Assembly: GCA_963763485.1 (NCBI GenBank)
Contig: CAVXOW010000007.1
Location: forward strand, 682,001 to 746,000
Source: CAWCKS01 sp963763485
GTDB lineage: Bacteria; Pseudomonadota; Alphaproteobacteria; Rhizobiales; Xanthobacteraceae
Direction of reading: 5' to 3'
Length of the DNA: 64,000 nucleotides
The notes below the pieces were generated by a model. It was not told where the DNA came from. It was given only the letters and a program-made list of their open reading frames with translations, and made no database searches. Made by a program: the position numbers and the translations under genes. Below are positions 36,980 through 46,199 of the stretch, in pieces (position 1 is the first letter of the stretch; the number at the start of each line of letters is the position of its first letter).

Positions 36980-37330
36980 ATGCGGGATCTGGCATTGCAG
37001 GCCGCGGGCGTGCTGGCCATCGTTGTCGCGCTCATTCATGGCGCCATTGCCGAGCTGCAGGTGTTCGCCAAGGCGCGCATCGAGCCGCGGCAGACGCGTC
37101 GGCTGCTGCGCCTGATCTGGCAGGCCAGCACCATCGACTGGATTGGGCTCGGCATCCTGCTGATCGCCGCGCCTTGGCTCGGCTCGACGGTCGCCCGCCA
37201 CTGGATCATTGCGATCGCCGTGGCCGTCTACGGCTATGCCGCGATCGGCAATGCGCTGGCGGCGCGCGGCCCTCACCCCGGATGGATGCTGATGCTCTGC
37301 GTGATCGCGCTGGCGCTGGCGGGGATTTGA
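36980..37330 (+). CDS. DUF1304-like four-helix membrane protein
   Basis: A 116-residue inner-membrane protein with about four hydrophobic segments (8-28, 52-68, 72-90 and 97-115) and a conserved-looking loop FAKARIEPRQTRRLLR. Early His and Glu within the first segment (HGAIAELQVF) are typical of the DUF1304/YqjF-like group, whose function is unknown. It is divergent from and probably controlled by the TetR gene. It ends 5 bp before the convergent esterase stop. Confidence 0.75.
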   Translation: MRDLALQAAGVLAIVVALIHGAIAELQVFAKARIEPRQTRRLLRLIWQASTIDWIGLGILLIAAPWLGSTVARHWIIAIAVAVYGYAAIGNALAARGPHPGWMLMLCVIALALAGI

Positions 37331-37335
37331 CGCCG

Positions 37336-38262
37336 CTACGCCAGCTTCTCGCGCAGCCACGCCGCGCTCTTCATCACCGCCTCGGTCGCGGGGTCGATCA
37401 CGCCGACCCAGAAGATGAAGCCGTGGTTCATGTCGCTGAAGCGCTCGACCTTGGTCTCGACGCCGTGTTCGGCGAGGCGCTTGCCATAGAGCTCGCCTTC
37501 GTCGCGCAACACGTCGTATTGCGCGGTGATGATGTAAGCCGGCGGCAGGCCGCGCAGGCTCTCCGCGCGCAGCGGTGAAGCGTAAGCGTGCGTCAGGTCG
37601 CTCTTGTCGGCGAGATAAAGATCCCAGAACCAGCGCATCGAGACGTCGGTCAGCCCAAGGCCCTCGCCGCACTCCTTGTACGACGGCTTGGGCGCCGAGG
37701 GATGATCGGTCACCGGATAGACCAGCAGCTGCCCGCGCAACGCCGGGCCGCCCTGGTCGCGCACGCGAAGCGCCGTCACCGCGGCGAGATTGCCGCCGGC
37801 GCTGTCGCCGGCGAGCGCGATACGCGATGCATCACCGCCGAATTCGTGTCCATGCGCGCCGATCCAGCGCGTCGCTGCAAGGCAGTCATCGCTTGCGGCC
37901 GGATATTTGTGTTCCGGCGCGAGGCGGTAATCGACCGACACGATGATGGCGCCGCTTGCCTTGCAGAGCTGGCGGCAGATCAGGTCATGGGTGTCGAGGC
38001 TGCACAGGATGAAGCCGGAGCCGTGGAAGAACACGACAACGGGCAGGTTCGCCTCGTTCGATGGCTTGTAGATGCGCAGCGCAATCGGCCCACCCGGTCC
38101 CGGCATGGTGCGCTGTTCGACCGAAGGCAGCTCGACCCGCGGCACGCCGGCCGTGAAGCGCGCGACGTCGGTGGCGCGCAGCCGCTCCAGCGGCACGGTG
38201 TGCATCGGCGGCAGCGCCGCCGCCTTGTCGACCATGGTTTGCAGGAAAGGGTGCAGGGGCAT
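37336..38262 (-). CDS. alpha/beta hydrolase, HSL-family esterase
   Basis: A 308-residue carboxylesterase of the hormone-sensitive-lipase group. From the ATG at 38262 it reads MPLHPFLQTMVDKAA. Seen: the oxyanion motif VFFHGSGFILCS (an HGSG form of HGGG), DYRLAPEHKYPAA, the nucleophile elbow GDSAGGNLAA, and the C-terminal YDVLRDEG (Asp) with MNHGFIFW (His), completing the triad. Such enzymes cleave short-chain esters in the cytosol. The frame stays open upstream through the LysR gene's end, so the start rests on homology-like N-terminal sequence. It is followed upstream by a LysR regulator on the same strand. Confidence 0.9.
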   Translation of the reverse strand: MPLHPFLQTMVDKAAALPPMHTVPLERLRATDVARFTAGVPRVELPSVEQRTMPGPGGPIALRIYKPSNEANLPVVVFFHGSGFILCSLDTHDLICRQLCKASGAIIVSVDYRLAPEHKYPAASDDCLAATRWIGAHGHEFGGDASRIALAGDSAGGNLAAVTALRVRDQGGPALRGQLLVYPVTDHPSAPKPSYKECGEGLGLTDVSMRWFWDLYLADKSDLTHAYASPLRAESLRGLPPAYIITAQYDVLRDEGELYGKRLAEHGVETKVERFSDMNHGFIFWVGVIDPATEAVMKSAAWLREKLA

Positions 38263-38305
38263 TTTGTTGTGCTCCGTTGGTATTGCCGCGCTCTTTGACG
38301 AGCGA

Positions 38306-39207
38306 TCACGAGGCCAGCAGCCAGTCGCGAAACAGCCGGATGTCGGGCGCTTCGGCGGTCTGCTCCGGCGAAACCAGATAAGCGTCGGGGCCGACCGACG
38401 ATGGCAGCGACAGGCTGAACGGCGCGACGAGACGGCCGGCAGAGATATCGGACGCCACGAACGGCGCGTAGCCGAGCGCGACGCCGAGGCCGTCAATCGC
38501 GGCCTCGATCGCCATATAGGCCACGTCGAAAGTCAGGCCGCGTCGTACCAGCTCACGCCCGGTATGACGCGCAACGCCCGCGGCGTCGAGCCAGTCCTGC
38601 CACTGCCGGCGATCGTAGTCGACGTAAAGCAGCCTGTGGTGGGCGAGATCGGCAGGGCTGCGCAGCGGCCGTGGACTATCGAGCAGCGCTGGACTGCAGA
38701 CCGGGAAGACATCGTCCGCAACATGCAGGCGATCGGCCCTTAGTCCGGGCCACGGACCATCGCCGTAGCGGATCGCAACGTCGATCGGTTCGCGGGCAAA
38801 ATCCACGAACCGCATGCTGGTGTTGATGCGCACTGCTATGCCGGGATGTTCTGCGTAGAATGCCGGCAGGCGCGGGATCAGCCACTTCGCGGCAAGTGTG
38901 GGCGTCGCGCTGACGTTGAGAACCCGCGCGCCGTGCCCGCGCAACAGATTCGTCGGTCGCGACACGCAGGTTTTCGAAGGCACCGGTCACGGCGGGCAGG
39001 TAGGCGCTGCCCGCGGCCGTCAGGATCAGGCCGCGCGAGGTTCGCTTGAACAGCACGAGCCCCAGCTGCTGCTCAAGCCGTCGAAGGCGGTGAGTGGCGG
39101 CCGCCTTGGTCACGCCAAGCTCTGCGGCAGCGTGCGTGACAGCTGCCAAGCCGCGCAGCGGCTTCGAAAGCGCAGAGACCGTTCAGGGATGGCAGAGGAG
39201 ATGACAT
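38306..39207 (-). pseudogene. LysR family transcriptional regulator, two frameshifts
   Basis: A GcvA-like LysR protein of about 300 residues. It starts at the ATG at 39207 with SPLPSLNGLCAFEAAARLGS. It breaks near 39141 and continues with the rest of the helix-turn-helix, THAAAELGVTKAAATHRLRR then LEQQLGLVLF. It breaks again near 38951 (ATTCG on the plus strand) and resumes with the effector domain ARVLNVSATPTLAAKWLIPR to LFRDWLLAS. Length modulo 3 fits two insertions; at the first break, removing a G would restore the conserved SFT of LysR proteins. It lies 43 bp upstream of the esterase on the same strand and probably regulates it or the divergent dehydrogenase gene. Confidence 0.88.
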
Positions 39208-39318
39208 CGCCGCCGATATTGCGGCAAAGTTTTCTCATGCGAAAGGGCGACAACGTATCGTTTGTACCTCCGGGCCGGCGTCCGCAAGCTCGAGTGCGAA
39301 GCAGCAAGGGAGGTTTGC

Positions 39319-40270
39319 ATGCGGGTCGCGGTGGTTGGGGGCAGGGTTGATGGGGCACGCGCTGGCGCTGGTATATGCGCTCGGCGGCCATACCGTGCGC
39401 GTCACCGACAGCAGCCCTGATGTTCTGGCGCGATCCATGTCGGCCATGCAGACGGCGCTCGCGATCTTGCGCGAGGGCGGCGAGGTCGACGCGTCCTGGA
39501 CCGATGCCAGGCTCGGCATGGCGGTGACACGCTGTCCCGCGCTCGCGGAGACCCTCGACCAGGCCGAACTGATCGTCGAGGCGATCAGTGAGCAGCCCGA
39601 GGCCAAGCGCGCGCTTTATGCCGAGATCGACGCGCTGCGCACCGATCGGTGCAATCCTGGCCTCCAACACCTCGGCGCTGGACATCTTTCCGCTGGTGCC
39701 GGAGCGGCGAAAGCCGCGCACCGTGATCGCGCACTGGTATTCGCCGCCGTATCTGGTCGATCTGTGCGACATCGTCGGCAGCGAGCGCACCGATCCCGGA
39801 GGTGATCGATGTTGTGCGCAACACGATCGTGGCGATGGGCAAGGCGCCGGTCGTGATGAAGAAATTCATCCCCGGCTATATCGCCAACCGCGTGCAAGGC
39901 GCGATCTGGCTCGAAGTGACCATGTTGCTCGACGAAGGCTATGCGACGCCGCAAGATATCGACGATGCGATCATCCACGGACTTGCGCTGCGCATGCCCG
40001 TCCTCGGTCACCTGGCGAAGGCCGATTTCATGGGGTTGATGCTGATTTACGACGGCATGCGCAATTCGACCTACCAGCCGCCACGGCAGAAGACGCATTC
40101 GGCCGTGCTTGATGGGCTGGTCGCCGCGGGGCGCACCGGCGTGCTTGCCGGCGGCGGCTATTTCGACTGGCGCGGCCGCGATCCGGACCGCGCTGTTCGC
40201 CGAGCGCGACCGCAAGCTGCTGGCGCTGAAGCAGGCGCTGCGTCGGATCGGGACCATGCGGGGCGGGTGA
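39319..40270 (+). pseudogene. 3-hydroxyacyl-CoA dehydrogenase family protein (lambda-crystallin/L-carnitine dehydrogenase-like), four frameshifts
   Basis: An NAD-dependent dehydrogenase of about 316 residues. It starts at the ATG at 39319 (GGAGG nearby) with MRVAVVGAG; an extra G in the run at 39339-39343 breaks the Rossmann loop. Later frames give LMGHALALVYALGGHTVRVT, LASNTSALDIFPLVPERRK and AHWYSPPYLV, then FIPGYIANRVQGAIWLE, LAKADFMGLMLIYDG and GGYFDWRGRDP, ending LLALKQALRRIGTMRGG. Further breaks are near 39646, 39796 and 40189. The span is 1 modulo 3, as four insertions need. It oxidises a 3-hydroxy acid or acyl-CoA; the short length suggests the L-gulonate/carnitine dehydrogenase branch. 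It is divergent from the LysR gene. Confidence 0.87.
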
Positions 40271-40333
40271 GGGAGGCTGAGAAGGGAGATGACGGGCGAG
40301 ACGGCAACGGCGCCTCACGGGCTGATCACATGC

Positions 40334-40831
40334 TCAGCGCAATCTCTCGAAGAACAGCTTGATATTCTCGTGCATGGCGCGCTCGTTCGCGATGCGCAAG
40401 CGATCGGCAGCTATTGGCGAGTTGGAGAACGTTGCCGTTGCGCTGCTCTTGATCGGATAGTCCGTGGTTCCGCCGGCGCCGGAAATCTTGTAGGTGACCT
40501 CCGCGGTCACGGTCAGATCGAAACCGATCAATGGCTGATCGAGATTATGGATTTCGGCGTCGACATAGAATTTCGGCGTTCCGGATTGGGCGAGATAGCC
40601 GTTAGCCGCGAGACTGCCTTCGAGAGCTGTCTTGAGCGGCTCGTTGGAGACTCCCGGCATCGTCAGCACATTCATCGCCTGACCGCCGCTGACGTCACGA
40701 ACCGCAATCGCATTCCGGTATTTGGGATTGGCGTTTGCGACACCGACAACGGTCATCGCCTGCGGCGTCGCGCATGCCGCCAGCGCCGGCGCCAGCAGCG
40801 CCAGGATTAGGAGAACGCGTCCAAATCGCAT
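40334..40831 (-). CDS. predicted outer-membrane or periplasmic lipoprotein
   Basis: A 165-residue protein with a lipoprotein signal peptide, RVLLILALLAPALAAC, the Cys at position 20 following a good LAA lipobox. The mature part is beta-rich (FYVDAEIHNLDQPLIGFDLT and VTAEVTYKISGAGG), with no recognised domain. The usual +2 Asp that retains lipoproteins in the inner membrane is absent (Cys-Ala-Thr), so outer-membrane sorting is likely in a Lol-containing bacterium. It is transcribed toward the dehydrogenase gene, convergent with it. Confidence 0.8.
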   Translation of the reverse strand: MRFGRVLLILALLAPALAACATPQAMTVVGVANANPKYRNAIAVRDVSGGQAMNVLTMPGVSNEPLKTALEGSLAANGYLAQSGTPKFYVDAEIHNLDQPLIGFDLTVTAEVTYKISGAGGTTDYPIKSSATATFSNSPIAADRLRIANERAMHENIKLFFERLR

Positions 40832-40931
40832 GCAGCTCCAAGCCCCTTAATGCCGTCCCCTCTATTTCAGGTTGTAGCGAACGACGGGGTGACGATCAAC
40901 AGATGGCGTAGACCGCAATGCATGGGTCAAA

Positions 40932-40963
40932 AGCAAAACGCCGGGGCTCTTGGGCCCCGGCGC
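40932..40963 (-). terminator. Rho-independent terminator of the aldehyde dehydrogenase gene
   Basis: Read on the minus strand, the stem CGCCGGGGC / GCCCCGGCG closes a six-base loop and is followed by TTTTGCTTTTG. It lies about 25 bp after the aldehyde dehydrogenase stop. Confidence 0.85.
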
Positions 40964-40987
40964 TTATAGCTGTCGCAGTTCGTCAGC

Positions 40988-42418
40988 TTACGCGGCGTTG
41001 AAGCCGGCGATCGCCTTGGCCTCGAGATACTCTTCCATGCCGTACTTGCCCCACTCGCGGCCGTTGCCGGACTGCTTGAAGCCGCCGAACGGCGCCGCAC
41101 GCTCGTTCGGCACGCCGTTCAGGTTGACATTGCCGGCGCGCAGCTGGCGGCCGACTTTGCGGGCACGCTCAACCGAGCCGGCCGACACGTAGCCGGCAAG
41201 CCCGTAGGGCGTGTCGTTGGCGATCTTGACCGCTTCCGCCTCGTCCTTGGCGCCGATAATCGACAGCACCGGGCCAAAGATTTCCTCGCGAGCGATCGTC
41301 ATGTCGTTCGTCACGTCGGCGAACACGGTCGGGCGGACGTAGTAGCCCTTGTTGACGCCTTCCGGCAGGCCGGGACCGCCGGTGACAAGCGTTGCGCCCT
41401 CGTCGATGCCCTTCTTGATCAGCGCCTGGATCTTGTCCCACTGCGTGCGGTTGACCACGGGACCGATGTTGGTGTCGGCGGCCTTCGGGTCGCCGGCCTT
41501 GGTCTTCTCGGCGACGGCCTTCGCGATCGCGGCGGCTTCCTTCATCTTGGCGGCCGGCACGATCATGCGGGTCGGCGCGTTGCAGGACTGGCCGGAGTTG
41601 TTGAAGACGTGCGCGGTGCCGCCGCTGACCGCCTTCTGCAGGTCGGCGTCATCGAGGATGATGTTCGGCGACTTGCCGCCGAGCTCCTGGCTGACGCGCT
41701 TGACCGTGTTGGCGGCGCGCTTGGCGACGTCGATGCCGGCGCGGGTCGAGCCGGTGAACGAGATCATGTCGATGCCGGGGTGCTCGCTCATCGCGACGCC
41801 GACCTCCGGGCCGAGGCCGTTGACGAGGTTGAACACGCCCTTCGGCACGCCGGCGGCATCCATCACTTCGGCGAAGATCAGCGCCGAGGTCGGTGTGAAC
41901 TCCGACGGCTTCAGGATCATGGTGCAGCCGGCGGCGAGCGCGGGCGCGACCTTGCAGGCGATCTGGTTGAGCGGCCAGTTCCACGGGGTGATCATGCCGA
42001 TCACGCCGACCGGCTCGCGCACGACGACGGCGTTGCCGATCTTCTCCTCGAACTCGTAGTTCTTGAGCACGTCGAGGGTCGAGGCGAGGTGGCCGAGGCC
42101 GGCGGCGGCCTGCGCGCGCTCGGCGAGCGTCATCGGCGCGCCCATCTCGTCGGAGATCGCGGTCGCGATGTCCTTGGCGCGGGCCTTGTAGGCCTCGATG
42201 ATCTTGCTGAGCAGCTCGATGCGCTGCTCGCGGGTCGTCACCGAGAAGGTCTCGAACGCCCGGCGGGCGGCGGCGACGGCCTTGTCGACGTCGGCCTTGG
42301 AGCCGACCGCGATATCGTAGAGCTTGTCTTCGGTCGCCGGGTTGGTGACCGCAACGGTTTTCATCACCGCGGGATCGACCCAGGCGCCGTCAATGTAGAA
42401 TTTCAGTCGGTTGACCAT
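40988..42418 (-). CDS. NAD(P)-dependent aldehyde dehydrogenase
   Basis: A 476-residue ALDH-superfamily enzyme oxidising an aldehyde to the acid. Seen: the cofactor-site TPWNWPLNQIACKVAPALAA and ILKPSEFTP, the GSTRAG turn, catalytic Glu in VSQELGGKSPNIIL and the catalytic Cys in NSGQSCNAPTRM, followed by EEIFGPVLSI. The ATG at 42418 has GAGGTT upstream. A clear intrinsic terminator follows the stop, so it is probably a monocistronic unit. Closest in style to broad-specificity bacterial ALDHs (ALDH family 1/2-like); substrate unknown. It is intact although it lies in the frameshift-rich part of the window. Confidence 0.95.
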   Translation of the reverse strand: MVNRLKFYIDGAWVDPAVMKTVAVTNPATEDKLYDIAVGSKADVDKAVAAARRAFETFSVTTREQRIELLSKIIEAYKARAKDIATAISDEMGAPMTLAERAQAAAGLGHLASTLDVLKNYEFEEKIGNAVVVREPVGVIGMITPWNWPLNQIACKVAPALAAGCTMILKPSEFTPTSALIFAEVMDAAGVPKGVFNLVNGLGPEVGVAMSEHPGIDMISFTGSTRAGIDVAKRAANTVKRVSQELGGKSPNIILDDADLQKAVSGGTAHVFNNSGQSCNAPTRMIVPAAKMKEAAAIAKAVAEKTKAGDPKAADTNIGPVVNRTQWDKIQALIKKGIDEGATLVTGGPGLPEGVNKGYYVRPTVFADVTNDMTIAREEIFGPVLSIIGAKDEAEAVKIANDTPYGLAGYVSAGSVERARKVGRQLRAGNVNLNGVPNERAAPFGGFKQSGNGREWGKYGMEEYLEAKAIAGFNAA

Positions 42419-42421
42419 CAC

Positions 42422-42892
42422 ATAACCTCTTCAGTGGGAGCTTTGATGCGGACCACGCGGGGATTGTCGACGAGCGCCTTTCTTGGAAGGTCGGTCGGCC
42501 TGCAGCGGTCGGCCCGAACCCTAAGACGCCAACTCTCCCTCGCGTATTTTCTTTGTTCTGGACTTCGTTGTTCTGGATCTTCAGGCCCGCCGCGCGGCGG
42601 CGGCCCTCAAAAAATCCCGGCGCGCCTCGTCAGGCGCGGGTCGGATATTGGGTCTTTGGCCGGATAATTGCAATCGCCCATTCGGCCGCAACGGCTCGCT
42701 TTTCTGCGCGTGACCTGGTCGGAAAACCGGGACCGACCCTCGATCAAGTCGAGGGCATGCCTTCCGGGACATGCGTTACATGATGGCCGACCTGCCTTGC
42801 CAGCCGCGGGGACTTGACGGGGAGGGCGTTATGCCTACGTGCTGACGTTACGTCGACCACGCTTTATGCATGACAATCAGGGCGCCCACGAC
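42422..42892. other. intergenic region between ALDH and LLM monooxygenase genes
   Basis: A stretch of 471 bp without a convincing gene. It holds the divergent control regions of the two flanking genes, a G/C palindromic patch CCGCCGCGCGGCGGCGG near 42587, a CGCGCCTCGTCAGGCGCG inverted repeat near 42610-42630, and the second copy of the palindromic repeat (listed separately). Short frames here have no protein-like features. Confidence 0.6.
42712..42775. repeat. intergenic palindromic repeat, copy 2
   Basis: Contains GGAAAACCGGGA (42721-42732) and CCCTCGATCAAGTCGAGGGCATG in two parts (42737-42748 and 42749-42759), the reverse complement of the core of copy 1 near 7084-7122. Block order is preserved on inversion, so the two are copies of one element. 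CCCTCGA/TCGAGGG forms a hairpin. Confidence 0.65.
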
Positions 42893-44238
42893 ATGAGCAA
42901 ACGTCAACTCAAACTCGGCGCCTTCATGCGCCCCATCAGCCTTCACACCGGCGCCTGGCGCTACCCCGGCGCATTTCCCGACGCCAATTTCAACTTTTCG
43001 CACATCAAACGTTTCATCAAGAAGCTCGAACATGGAAAGTTCGACGCGTTCTTCATGGCCGATCATCTTGCTGTGCTGAACATGCCGATCGATGCATTGA
43101 AACACAGCCACACCGTGACGTCGTTTGAGCCGTTCACGCTGCTGTCCGCTCTCGCCGGCGTGACCGAGCGCATCGGCCTCGTCGCCACCGCCTCGACCAC
43201 GTTCGACGAGCCGTATCACATCGCCCGCCGCTTCGCCTCGCTCGACCATATCTCGGGCGGCCGCACCGGCTGGAACATCGTCACCACATCGAACCCTGAT
43301 GCCGCGCTGAATTTCGGCCTCGACGATCACATGGATCACGACGAGCGCTATGTGCGGGCGCGCGAATTCTATGACGTCGTCACCGGCTTGTGGGACTCGT
43401 TTGCCGATGATGCGTTCGTCCGCGACGTTGAGAGCGGGCTCTATTTCGACCCGCGCGAAGATGCACGTGCTGAATCACAAGGGCAAATACCTGTCGGTTC
43501 GCGGGCCGCTGAATATCGCTCGCGCCGATTCAGGGCTGGCCGGTCATCGTGCAGGCCGGCGCTTCGGAGCCGGGCAAGCAGCTTGCGGCGGAGACCGCCG
43601 AACTCGTGTTCGCCGGCGGCGGCACACTCGCCAGCGCGAAGGTGCTTTACGCCGATATCAAGGGCCGGCTTGATCGGCTCGGCCGTGATCGCGACCATTT
43701 GAAGATCCTGCCGGGTGCCTTTGTCGTGGTCGGCGACAGCGAAGCCGAGGCGAAGGAAAAGCTCGCGCTGCTCGACAGCCGCGTGCATTACGACAACGGC
43801 ATCGCGTCGCTTTCGATCGCGCTCGGCCATGATGCGTCCGGATTCGATCCGGACGGGCCGCTGCCGGACATTCCCGAAAGCAACGCCAGCCAGAGCTCGC
43901 GGCAGCGCGTGGTCGAAGCGGCGCGGCGCGACAACCTCACGGTGCGCCAGCTCGCAACCCGGCTCGGCGGCTACTCCGGCAACAAGTTCATGGGCACTCC
44001 AAAAATGATCGCCGACCAGATGGAGCAGTGGCTGGTCGAGGAGGGCTCCGACGGCTTCAACATCATGTTCCCCTACCTGCCCGAAGGCCTTGACGATTTC
44101 GTCGACAAGGTTGTGCCGGAACTGCAGCGCCGCGGCATCTTCCGCAAGGAATATGAGGGCCCGACGCTGCGCGACAATCTCGGCCTGCCACGCCCGGAGA
44201 ACCGCTTCTTCGCGCGCCGTGCTGCGGCGGCGGAGTAG
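42893..44238 (+). pseudogene. LLM-class flavin monooxygenase, NtaA/SnaA/DszA subfamily, two frameshifts
   Basis: An FMNH2-dependent bacterial-luciferase-like oxygenase of about 447 residues, needing a separate flavin reductase. From the ATG at 42893: LKLGAFMRPISLHTGAWRYP, then DAFFMADHLAVLNM, FEPFTLLSALAGVTERIGL and SGGRTGWNIVTTSNPDAALN. It breaks near 43457 (CGCGAAG) and again near 43523 (CGCGCCG). Between the breaks it reads MHVLNHKGKYLSVRGPLNIA; afterwards VQAGASEPGKQLAAETAELV to 44238. The span is 2 modulo 3, fitting two insertions. The subfamily oxidises nitrilotriacetate, EDTA, dibenzothiophene sulfone and similar; the actual substrate is unknown. Its expected reductase gene is not adjacent. 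Confidence 0.9.
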
Positions 44239-44264
44239 CGATCTTTTTCTTAAGCCATCTTGCT

Positions 44265-44365
44265 GTCATCGCCCGGCTTGACCGGGCGATCCAGTATTCC
44301 GAGACGTCACTAATGATCTGAGAAGCCGCGGGTTACTGGATGCCCCGCTTGAAGCGGGGCATGAC
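44265..44365. repeat. paired inverted palindromic repeat (GTCAT...CCAGTA modules)
   Basis: Two inverted copies of a 32-33-bp module face each other: GTCATCGCCCGG...CCAGTA (44265-44296) and its mate TACTGGATGCCCC...GCATGAC, ending at 44365. Each module is itself a hairpin: CGCCCGG-CTTGA-CCGGGCG (44270-44288) and TGCCCCGCT-TGA-AGCGGGGCA (44341-44361). It lies between a monooxygenase and an SDR gene on the plus strand. Such modules are widespread in Bradyrhizobium-type intergenic DNA. Confidence 0.75.
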
Positions 44366-44421
44366 AAGCCTCATGGGTGGTAGGGTATTCGCAAGAAACA
44401 ACGAGGGGCCGGGCAACAACA

Positions 44422-45148
44422 ATGTCATCCAAGAAAATCGCGTGGATCACCGGCGGCGGCACGGGGATCGGGCTCGGCGGGGCAGTAGAGCTTGTGAAAG
44501 ACGGCTGGACCGTCGTTGTCTCGGGTCGCCGCGCCGACGTGCTTGAGAAGGCCGTGAAGGAAGCGGGGCCGAACGCCAGCGCGCTCGTGCTCGATGTCGG
44601 CGTCAAGGCAGATGTCGAACGCGCGGCGCAACAAATCATCGGCCAGCATGGCCGTATCGACCTGCTGGTCAATTCGGCGGGGCTCAACGTGCCGAACCGC
44701 AGTTGGGCCGACATGACGACCGAGGGTTGGGACAAGGTGGTCAAGATCAATCTCGACGGCCTGCTCTACTGCATGCACGCGGTGCTGCCGACCATGCGTA
44801 CGCAAAAGAGCGGCACCATCATCAACGTGTCGTCGTGGGCCGGACGGCTGCCGTCGAAGATCACAGGTCCCGCTTATGCCGCGACCAAGCACGCCGTGGT
44901 GGCGCTGACGCCACTCGTTCAACATGGAGGAGTTCAGGAACGGCCTGCGCGCCTGCGCGCTGTGCCCGGGCGAAGCCGCGACGGAGATCTTGAAGCTGCG
45001 GCCGGTGCAGCCGACCGATGAAGAAAAGGCCCGCATGCTGCAGCCGGAAGATCTCGGCCGCACTATCGCCTTCATCGCCGGCATGCCGCCGCACGTCTGC
45101 ATCAACGAGATCCTGATCAGCCCAACCTGGAATCGCAGTTTTTTGTGA
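44422..45148 (+). pseudogene. SDR family oxidoreductase, one frameshift
   Basis: A classical short-chain dehydrogenase of about 241 residues. From the ATG at 44422: SKKIAWITGGGTGIGLGGAV with the cofactor loop, VVSGRRADVLEKA (Arg-Arg after the second strand suggests NADP), LVNSAGLN, catalytic Ser in INVSSWAGRLPS and YAATKHAVVALT (Tyr-Lys). It breaks near 44910 (ACGCCA). The next frame reads FNMEEFRNGLRACALCPGEA to 45148. The span is one base over 242 codons. Removing one base gives THSFNMEE, the family's usual helix after the active site. Product specificity unknown. It is convergent with the peptide ABC genes. Confidence 0.9.
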
Positions 45149-45224
45149 ACCCTCGCGCCGAGCGACCTCGCGCGCCGGGACGACGAGGTCCGCTACCGGC
45201 GCAAACCAGCCGGTCCACGGAAGG

Positions 45225-46199
45225 CTACGACGCCCGCCAGCAACTGACCTCGTGGGCCTCCGCGAGCGGCCGCAGTTCGGGTCCGGGCATCGCGCGGCAT
45301 TTGTCGACCACAATCGGGCAGCGCGGATGGAACGCGCATCCGCGCGGCGGATCGAACGGGCTCGGGATTTCGCCATGCACCTTGTTGGCCGAAAGGCTCG
45401 CCGGCGCGAAGGCATCCGGAATCGCCGCCATCAGTCCGCGCGTATAGGGATGGCCCGCCCTCTCGAAGATCGCACGCCAGTCGCCGGTCTCGACGATTTT
45501 CCCGAGATACATCACTGCGACGCGGTCGCTCATGTGCTCCACCACGCCGAGGTCGTGGCTGATCATGATATACGAGAGGCCGAGGCTTTCCTTCAGCTCC
45601 AGCAACAGATTGATGATCTGTGCGCGGATCGAGACGTCGAGCGCGGAGACCGGTTCGTCGCAGATGACGAGTTTTGGCCGCAAGATCAGCGCGCGCGCGA
45701 TGCCGATGCGCTGACGCTGCCCGCCCGAGAACTCGTGCGGATAGCGGCCGGCCTGATCGGCGGTGAGGCCGACGTGCTTCAGCATGTCGGCGACGCGGTC
45801 GTCGACTTCGCCTGTGTTGGTCACGCCGTGCAGCCTTAAGGGATCGGCCAGCGTGCGTCGCACGGTCTGGCGCGGATTGAGCGAGGCGTAAGGGTCCTGG
45901 AACACCATCTGCACGGTGCGGGCGAGACGGCGGCGGTCGACCGGGGCATCTGCGCCGATCTCCATGCCGTCGACGGTGATGGTGCCGCGCACAGCCGTTA
46001 CGAGGCCAAGGATCGCCAGCGCAACGGTTGACTTGCCGCAGCCGGATTCGCCGACCAGACCAAGGCATTCGCCTGCGCGCAATGTGAGGTCGACGCCGTC
46101 AACCGCATGAAGGACGCGTTTGCCGCCGAGGCCGAGAAAATGTCCGCCGACGTTGAATTCGACCGCGAGGTCACGGACTGACAGCAATTCGTCAGCCAT
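45225..46199 (-). CDS. Dpp/Opp-type ABC transporter ATP-binding protein (second ATPase)
   Basis: A 324-residue ATPase of a dipeptide/oligopeptide/nickel-type importer. Walker A is GESGCGKST, the signature FSGGQRQRIGIARAL, Walker B LVICDEPVSALD. The C-terminus has the oligopeptide-transporter extension with GCAFHPRCPIVVDKC, whose cysteines hold an iron-sulfur cluster or metal in some members. The ATG at 46199 overlaps the stop of the first ATPase gene. It is the last gene of the five-gene transporter operon. Intact. Substrate class (peptide, glutathione, nickel, aromatic conjugates) cannot be fixed from the ATPase. Confidence 0.94.
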   Translation of the reverse strand: MADELLSVRDLAVEFNVGGHFLGLGGKRVLHAVDGVDLTLRAGECLGLVGESGCGKSTVALAILGLVTAVRGTITVDGMEIGADAPVDRRRLARTVQMVFQDPYASLNPRQTVRRTLADPLRLHGVTNTGEVDDRVADMLKHVGLTADQAGRYPHEFSGGQRQRIGIARALILRPKLVICDEPVSALDVSIRAQIINLLLELKESLGLSYIMISHDLGVVEHMSDRVAVMYLGKIVETGDWRAIFERAGHPYTRGLMAAIPDAFAPASLSANKVHGEIPSPFDPPRGCAFHPRCPIVVDKCRAMPGPELRPLAEAHEVSCWRAS

